Below are positions 25,212 through 29,771 of a stretch of DNA of 29,771 nt, piece by piece (position 1 is the first letter of the stretch; every line of letters starts with the position of its first letter). This DNA comes from Arthrobacter sp. (GTDB lineage Bacteria > Actinomycetota > Actinomycetes > Actinomycetales > Micrococcaceae), in assembly GCA_031178585.1 (NCBI GenBank), contig JAPSIT010000016.1:1-29771 (forward strand), read 5' to 3'. Position numbers and translations under genes: made by a program. The notes under the pieces were generated by a model. It was given only the letters and a program-made list of their open reading frames with translations, did not search any database and was not told where the DNA came from.

Positions 25212-26663
25212 TCACCAGGGGCTCGGCTTGTAGTCCTTGAGGAACACGCCGTACTGGTCCTCGCCGTTTTCGCCCATGACGATCGGATCGTACACGCGGG
25301 CTGCCCCGTCCACGAGGTCCAGGGGCGCGTGGAAGCCTTCCTCCATGAGCCGGACCTTGGTGTAGTGGGGGCGTTCGTCCGTGATCCAGCCGGTGTCCAC
25401 GGCCGTCATGAGGATGCCGTCGGTGTCCAGCATTTCCTTGGCGCTGGTCCTTGTCATCATGTTCAGGGCGGCCTTGGCCATGTTGGTGTGCGGGTGGCCA
25501 GGACCCTTGTAGGCACGGGAAAACTGGCCCTCCATCGCGGAGACGTTCACGATGTACTTGCGGCGCGCGGTGGAGCGCCTCATGGCGTCACGCAGCCTGC
25601 TGACCAGCAGGAAGGGCGCCGTCACGTTGCAGAGCTGCACTTCCAGCATTTCCAGCGGGTCAACCTCGTCCACCACCTGCGTCCAGCTGTTGATGGTGGC
25701 GAGGTCGGGCACCAGCCCGCCGGCGTCAATGGCGGTCCCGGAGGCAATGCGTTCCAGGGAGGCGGAGCCGGTGGACAGGGCAAGCGAGGTGATGGCGTCT
25801 CCTGCCAGCACCGGATGCTCGGTCACGCTGCTGGCCAGGGCGAGCGGGTGCTTGTCATGGGCATGGCCGAAGGTGACCAGCTGGGGGCCTCCGTTGCCGG
25901 CCTGGAGAGCGGCGGGAAGCGGCTCGTCCTCGGCGTCCACCAGCGGCTTGTAGGCGTTGCCCGAGCGGCGGACCGTCTGTGCCGCATTGTTGATGATGAT
26001 GTCCAGGGGTCCGGCGGCGTTGAGGTCGTCGGTGAGCGCCATGACCTGGGACGGGTCGCGAAGGTCGATTCCCACGATCTTCAGCCGGTGCAGCCACTCA
26101 GCGCTGTCCTCCATCGCGGCGAAGCGGCGGGCGGCGTCCTTAGGGAAGCGAGTGGTGATGGTGGTGTGGGCGCCGTCCCGGAGCAGCCGCAGGGCGATGT
26201 ACATGCCGATCTTGGCCCGGCCTCCCGTGAGCAGGGCGCGGCGTCCGGCGAGGTCGGTGCGGGCGTCCCGCTTGGTGTGGCTGAAGGCCGCGCACTCGGG
26301 GCAGAGCTGGTGGTAGAAGGCGTCAACTTGGGTGTAGTGCTGCTTGCAGATGTAGCAGGGCCGGGACCTGATGAGGTGGCCCGCTACTTTACCCGTCGCC
26401 GAGGGGGCGAGTTTGTTGCCGCGGGTTTCGTCGTCGATCCGGTCCGGGGCCGCCGTCGCCGTCTGGGCGAGCACCGCCCGGTCAGCATCTGCGATGAGGT
26501 CCCGCTTGGTCACCCGGCGGTGGCGCTTGACGGCCTTGAACATCTTCCCCGTGGCGCGGCGCACCGAGACGTAGTCAGGGTGCTCCTCGTCGTAGACGTG
26601 GATGGTGTTCAAGACCTTGAGGCAGGCCTGAATCTCTTCAGGCGTCAGATCGGAGGAGCTCAT
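25212..26663 (-). CDS. SDR family protein with N-terminal four-cysteine zinc-ribbon-like domain
   Basis: 483 aa, about twice the length of a classical SDR. Residues 1-95 are helical and charged. CYIC (103-106) and CPEC (121-124) form a four-cysteine knuckle, followed by the SDR domain from about 135. In the cofactor motif TGGRAKIG (146-153) the usual second Gly is Lys. NNAAQ and VNVSAMEGQ (catalytic Ser region) are present, but the YxxxK stretch reads TNMAK, with Thr in place of Tyr. The C-terminus is a DUF-like extension ending DQYGVFLKDYKPSPW. The substrate is unknown. ATG 26663 lies 7 nt after a TAAAAT hexamer, so the mRNA may be leaderless. Confidence 0.8.
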   Translation of the reverse strand: MSSSDLTPEEIQACLKVLNTIHVYDEEHPDYVSVRRATGKMFKAVKRHRRVTKRDLIADADRAVLAQTATAAPDRIDDETRGNKLAPSATGKVAGHLIRSRPCYICKQHYTQVDAFYHQLCPECAAFSHTKRDARTDLAGRRALLTGGRAKIGMYIALRLLRDGAHTTITTRFPKDAARRFAAMEDSAEWLHRLKIVGIDLRDPSQVMALTDDLNAAGPLDIIINNAAQTVRRSGNAYKPLVDAEDEPLPAALQAGNGGPQLVTFGHAHDKHPLALASSVTEHPVLAGDAITSLALSTGSASLERIASGTAIDAGGLVPDLATINSWTQVVDEVDPLEMLEVQLCNVTAPFLLVSRLRDAMRRSTARRKYIVNVSAMEGQFSRAYKGPGHPHTNMAKAALNMMTRTSAKEMLDTDGILMTAVDTGWITDERPHYTKVRLMEEGFHAPLDLVDGAARVYDPIVMGENGEDQYGVFLKDYKPSPW

Positions 26664-26670
26664 TGATCAA

Positions 26671-26676
26671 ATTTTA
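26671..26676 (-). promoter_or_regulatory. Candidate -10 element for a leaderless zinc-ribbon SDR mRNA
   Basis: TAAAAT on the minus strand is followed by 7 nt (TTGATCA) and the ATG at 26663. No Shine-Dalgarno sequence fits between them. Spacing equals that at serB. Confidence 0.45.
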
Positions 26677-26746
26677 CAGCCTGTTGAGATTCGGGCCTGC
26701 CTCAGTGCGTGCCGGGGGAGGGCAGGTCAGTGCAGGTGCGCGGCGG

Positions 26747-28147
26747 CTACCGCGACGGGGAGTCCACGCCGACGGCGGCCGCCTGGACCTTGCCCACGTG
26801 CTCGACGGAACTGCGGACCTCAGGCCAATTCTCCGTGGCAGCCTTCACGGCGTCCGGAACGAGGTGGAGGTTGGCCGCGGACAGCTTCCGCTCGGCGTCG
26901 TCCGGTTCGGGAACCGACTGCCCCTTGGAGAGCACCGTGATGCCCGAATCGGTGACCTTGAAGCCGCGGGCGCGGTCCAGCTCCGGGTCAAGGCCAATGG
27001 CTGCCCCGGCAGGGACGCGCACGTTCTTGTCAATGATGGCGCGCCGGACCACGGCACCCTCACCGATCTGCACCTTGTCCATCAGCACGGAGTCAATGAC
27101 GCGGCTGGCCGTTCCGACGTACACGTCGTTGGACAGCACCGAGCCCTCGACGATGCCGCCGGAAATGACCACGCCGCTGGCAACGATCGAATCAAGGGCG
27201 GTGCCCACAGTGTTGTTGTCGCCTCGGACGAACTTGGCCGGCGGGGAAATGCTCTGGCGGGTGTAGATGGGCCACTCGGAGTTGTACAGGTTGAAGACCG
27301 GCAGCGGCGAGATCAGGTCCATGTGGGCGTCGTAGAACGAGTCGATGGTGCCGACGTCACGCCAGTAGGTGCGGTCACGTTCGGTGGACCCGGGGATGTC
27401 ATTGAGCGTGAAGTCGTAGACGTCGGCCTCACCGCGGTTTACGAAGTAGGGGATGATGTCCCCACCCATGTCGTGTTTGGTGTCCAGACGTTCGGCGTCG
27501 ACGTGCAGCGCGTCCACCAGGGCGTCGGCGTTGAAGACGTAGTTGCCCATGGATGCCAGGAACTGGCTCGGGTCGGCGGCGAGTCCCGGCGTCGATGCGG
27601 GCTTTTCCACGAACGCCGCGATTTTCTTCGGATCTTCCTGATCCACCTCGATGACGCCGAACTGGTTGGCCATGTTGAGGGGCTGGCGGACGGCGGCAAC
27701 GGTGGCCTTGGCGCCGCTGAGGACGTGCTGCTCCACCATCTGGGCGAAGTCCATGCGGTACACGTGGTCGGCGCCGACCACGACAACGATATCCGGGTTC
27801 GCGTCGTGGATCAGGTTCAGCGACTGGTAGATGGCGTTGGCGCTGCCCAGGAACCAGCTCTTGCCCACGCGCTGCTGCGCCGGAACGGAGGCGACGTAGT
27901 TGCCGAGCTGGGTGGACATGCGCCAGGTTTCGGAGATGTGGCGGTCAAGGCTGTGCGACTTGTACTGCGTCAGAACCACGATTTGCAGGTAGCGGGAGTT
28001 CACGAGGTTGGAGAGGGCGAAGTCGATGAGCCGGTAACTTCCCGCAAACGGCACGGCTGGTTTGGCCCTGTCCGCCGTCAGCGGCATCAGGCGGTTGCCC
28101 TCTCCGCCAGCCAGGACAATCGCCAATACTTTCTTAGTCAACGGCAT
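26747..28147 (-). CDS. glgC: Glucose-1-phosphate adenylyltransferase GlgC
   Basis: 466 aa from ATG 28147, which has AGGGAG 8 nt upstream. The open frame extends 16 codons further, but without family character. It makes ADP-glucose from ATP and glucose-1-phosphate. Visible are the nucleotide loop [19 protein letters not shown], the conserved [26 protein letters not shown] and the [14 protein letters not shown] sugar-phosphate region, then the left-handed beta-helix repeats with Val/Ile every sixth residue. The final ~50 residues after [13 protein letters not shown] are longer than in many GlgC proteins (about 410 aa). It is divergent from glgM, and both share a 100-bp control region. Confidence 0.93.
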   Translation of the reverse strand: MPLTKKVLAIVLAGGEGNRLMPLTADRAKPAVPFAGSYRLIDFALSNLVNSRYLQIVVLTQYKSHSLDRHISETWRMSTQLGNYVASVPAQQRVGKSWFLGSANAIYQSLNLIHDANPDIVVVVGADHVYRMDFAQMVEQHVLSGAKATVAAVRQPLNMANQFGVIEVDQEDPKKIAAFVEKPASTPGLAADPSQFLASMGNYVFNADALVDALHVDAERLDTKHDMGGDIIPYFVNRGEADVYDFTLNDIPGSTERDRTYWRDVGTIDSFYDAHMDLISPLPVFNLYNSEWPIYTRQSISPPAKFVRGDNNTVGTALDSIVASGVVISGGIVEGSVLSNDVYVGTASRVIDSVLMDKVQIGEGAVVRRAIIDKNVRVPAGAAIGLDPELDRARGFKVTDSGITVLSKGQSVPEPDDAERKLSAANLHLVPDAVKAATENWPEVRSSVEHVGKVQAAAVGVDSPSR

Positions 28148-28249
28148 AGTAGTCGCTCCCTGTACACCTTCGTAAACTCCCCAACAGTCCGGCACGCCCG
28201 GACTTCTTCACACTAGAACAGATAAGCGTCAAGGACTACCTTGGGCATC

Positions 28250-29446
28250 ATGCGAATAGACATTGTGACTAAAGAGTTCCCGCCGGAGATCTATGGTGGT
28301 GCAGGTGTCCATGTAGCCGAGCTGAGCCGTGTCCTGGCCCAGCACGTCGACCTGCAGGTGCGTGCCTTTGGTGCACCGAGGGATGCCGACTACCACGGGG
28401 CGAACGTGACCTCCTACTCCGTTCCTGAGGATCTCGGGTCCGCGAACGCCGCGGTCCAGACGCTCGGCGTGGACCTGCGCATCGTGCCGGACGTCGAGGG
28501 CGCCGACCTGGTCCATTCGCATACCTGGTACGCCAACATGGCTGGACACCTGGCCTCGCTGCTGCACGGCATCCCGCACGTGCTGAGCGCGCACAGCCTG
28601 GAACCGCTCCGCCCGTGGAAGGCCGAGCAGCTCGGCGGCGGTTACGCGCTGTCCTCCTGGGTGGAAAAGACCGCCTACGAGGCGGCGGCCGCGATCATCG
28701 CCGTGTCCGAGGGCATGCGCCAGGACATCCTGCGCAGCTATCCCGAGGTCGACCCGGCCAAGGTCAAAGTGGTGCACAACGGCATCGACGTCAGCCTGTG
28801 GAACCGGGACGAGAACGACGACGTTGTCCGCTCCCTCGGCATCGACCCCGAGCTGCCCAGCGTGGTGTTCGTGGGACGGAACACGCGGCAGAAGGGTGTT
28901 CCCTACCTCCTGCGCGCTGCGGCCAAGCTTCCTGCCGACGTGCAGCTGGTGCTGTGCCTCGGGGCCGCTGACACCCCCGAGCTCGCCGCCGAAACCGCGC
29001 GGCTGATCGAGGAGCTGCAGAGCCAGCGCAGCGGTGTTGTACTCATTGAGAGGATGCTGCCCCGCAACGAACTCATCCAGGTGCTCAGCCACGCCACGGC
29101 CTTCGCGTGCCCGTCCATCTACGAACCGCTGGGCATCGTGAACCTGGAAGCCATGGCGTGCGGCGCCGCCGTCGTGGCCAGCGCCACCGGCGGCATCCCC
29201 GAGGTAGTGCAGCACGGCGACACCGGACTGCTCGTGGACCTCGAACAGGTGACCGACGGGACCGGCACGCCGTTGGATCCGGAAAAGTTCGTCACTGACT
29301 TTGCCGCTGCCCTGACTGAGGTGGTCTCCGACCCCCAGCGCGCCCGCGCCATGGGTGAGGCCGGCAGGCGGCGGGCCGAGGAGCACTTCTCGTGGGAATC
29401 CATCACCGAGACCACCCTCGACGTGTACCGCTCCGTGCTCAAATAG
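28250..29446 (+). CDS. glgM: Actinobacterial GlgA/GlgM-type glycosyltransferase (GT4)
   Basis: 398 aa from ATG 28250. A TTG at 28241 has better spacing to AAGGA (28231-28235) and would add three residues. The N-terminus MRIDIVTKEFPPEIYGGAGV and HVAEL is characteristic of the actinobacterial GlgA group. Other GT-B landmarks are HSLEPLRPWKAEQLGGGY, VVHNGIDVSLWN, FVGRNTRQKG and the donor site CPSIYEPLGIVNLEAMACG with E-x7-E. In mycobacteria the orthologue makes maltose-1-phosphate from ADP-glucose and glucose-1-phosphate for the GlgE pathway. Here that assignment is by family only, and plain glycogen synthase activity is possible. ADP-glucose would come from the divergent glgC. Confidence 0.88.
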   Translation: MRIDIVTKEFPPEIYGGAGVHVAELSRVLAQHVDLQVRAFGAPRDADYHGANVTSYSVPEDLGSANAAVQTLGVDLRIVPDVEGADLVHSHTWYANMAGHLASLLHGIPHVLSAHSLEPLRPWKAEQLGGGYALSSWVEKTAYEAAAAIIAVSEGMRQDILRSYPEVDPAKVKVVHNGIDVSLWNRDENDDVVRSLGIDPELPSVVFVGRNTRQKGVPYLLRAAAKLPADVQLVLCLGAADTPELAAETARLIEELQSQRSGVVLIERMLPRNELIQVLSHATAFACPSIYEPLGIVNLEAMACGAAVVASATGGIPEVVQHGDTGLLVDLEQVTDGTGTPLDPEKFVTDFAAALTEVVSDPQRARAMGEAGRRRAEEHFSWESITETTLDVYRSVLK

Positions 29447-29477
29447 CAGCAGCTGAAGCAGGCAGCTGGGTTAACGT

Positions 29478-29517
29478 CCGACGGTGGCGCTCCCCAAGGT
29501 GGGAACGCCGCCGTCGG
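29478..29517. terminator. Bidirectional terminator between glgM and the acyl-CoA dehydrogenase gene
   Basis: CCGACGGTGGCG pairs with CGCCGCCGTCGG (one T-G wobble) and the inner TCCC/GGGA extends the stem around CAAGGT. GTTTAA follows on the plus strand and GTTAA on the other. It lies between the ends of two convergent genes. Confidence 0.8.
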
Positions 29518-29520
29518 GGT

Positions 29521-29771
29521 TTAAGCTGTCTTCTCGTCAATAGGGGCGCTGCCGCTGGCCCGCTGGACGCGGTAGAACGCGCGGGCCTCGTCCTGCCGGA
29601 GTTTTTCTGCCCCGGTGGCGATGGCAGCGCGGAGGTGCTCCGGACCGTAACCGAAGGCGTCCACCAGATCCAGGGCGTGCGGCCGGATCTTGACCAGCAG
29701 CCTGTCGATGTAGCCGCCCACTGTCCGTGCCCGCTGCATGGAAAGCCTGCCGTTCATCAGGTACCAGGACA
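29521..29771 (-). CDS. Acyl-CoA dehydrogenase/oxidase, C-terminal end (cut by window)
   Basis: Only the last ~83 residues are inside the window. WYLMNGRLSMQRARTVGGYI, then DRLLVKIRPHALDLVDAFGY and GPEHLRAAIATGAE, match the C-terminal helical domain of acyl-CoA oxidase/dehydrogenase-like flavoproteins, where 'LVdaFg-p-ehLraaI' is the typical end. The catalytic and FAD-binding parts lie beyond 29771, so substrate and intactness cannot be judged. The TAA stop is at 29521, right after the shared terminator with glgM. Confidence 0.75.
   Translation of the reverse strand, partial: SWYLMNGRLSMQRARTVGGYIDRLLVKIRPHALDLVDAFGYGPEHLRAAIATGAEKLRQDEARAFYRVQRASGSAPIDEKTA

Noticed and set aside
25143..26666. 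507-codon plus ORF opposite the zinc-ribbon SDR gene
   Set aside because: It is antisense to a gene with recognisable SDR motifs. It is composition driven.
26663..28216. 517-codon plus-strand ORF opposite glgC
   Set aside because: It is antisense to a complete GlgC and has the Val/Asp/Gly/His-rich composition of a high-GC shadow frame.

Overview
The window looks like chromosomal DNA from a high-GC actinobacterium of the Micrococcaceae, most likely an Arthrobacter/Pseudarthrobacter relative. The signs are strong G/C bias at third codon positions, GTG and TTG starts, promoter -10 elements close to start codons, a DUF222/HNH-type gene fragment, an actinobacterial GlgC/GlgM pair, DUF3099 and SURF1 genes, and a BioYMN biotin transporter. 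I see no rRNA, tRNA, CRISPR array, insertion sequence or phage gene. This is mostly core chromosome with several decaying genes in the gaps. All functions are inferred from sequence recognition alone.

Layout. 1-617: gene debris, namely a frameshifted DUF222/HNH gene (minus) and a fragment of a PEP-utilising phosphohistidine domain (plus). 618-2703: bioY-bioM-bioN (minus), a biotin ECF importer joined by 4-nt overlaps. 3040-4638: an ABC-F translation-factor ATPase. 4662-4988: a GYD-domain protein. 5147-7721: a VOC gene with an in-frame internal deletion, followed 4 nt later by a UvrA-like ATPase. 7732-8450: a DUF2975 membrane protein and a small XRE regulator behind a palindromic operator. 8548-10635: DUF3099, a small Cys/His protein, SURF1 and a YbaK-type deacylase as a compact minus operon. 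10773-12403: FabG and a second SDR lacking the catalytic Tyr. 12443-12629: a VOC remnant. 12702-13607: serB, divergent from an ABC ATPase/TSUP/TrmH operon (13728-16158). 16315-16572: ribosomal protein L31 type B with a strong terminator. 16655-17749: a lipoate-ligase-like protein with its accessory domain at the N-terminus, convergent with pepN (17746-20400). 20456-21559: a YeiH-type transporter.

The least understood block is 21687-25090: a circularly permuted ATP-grasp protein, an alpha-E (DUF403) protein and a transglutaminase-like protein in one operon. This gene set is widespread and has been proposed from comparative genomics to make or attach peptides, but its substrate is not established. 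It faces an unusual SDR with an N-terminal four-cysteine zinc-ribbon-like motif (25212-26663). The window ends with divergent glgC and glgM, whose products feed glycogen/maltosyl-glucan synthesis, and with the C-terminus of an acyl-CoA dehydrogenase/oxidase.

Themes worth noting are four eroded genes in otherwise dense sequence, two SDRs with a substituted active-site Tyr, three candidate leaderless genes (-10 hexamer 7-8 nt before ATG), and a clear TCGATATA dyad over the TATAAT of the DUF2975-XRE operon.
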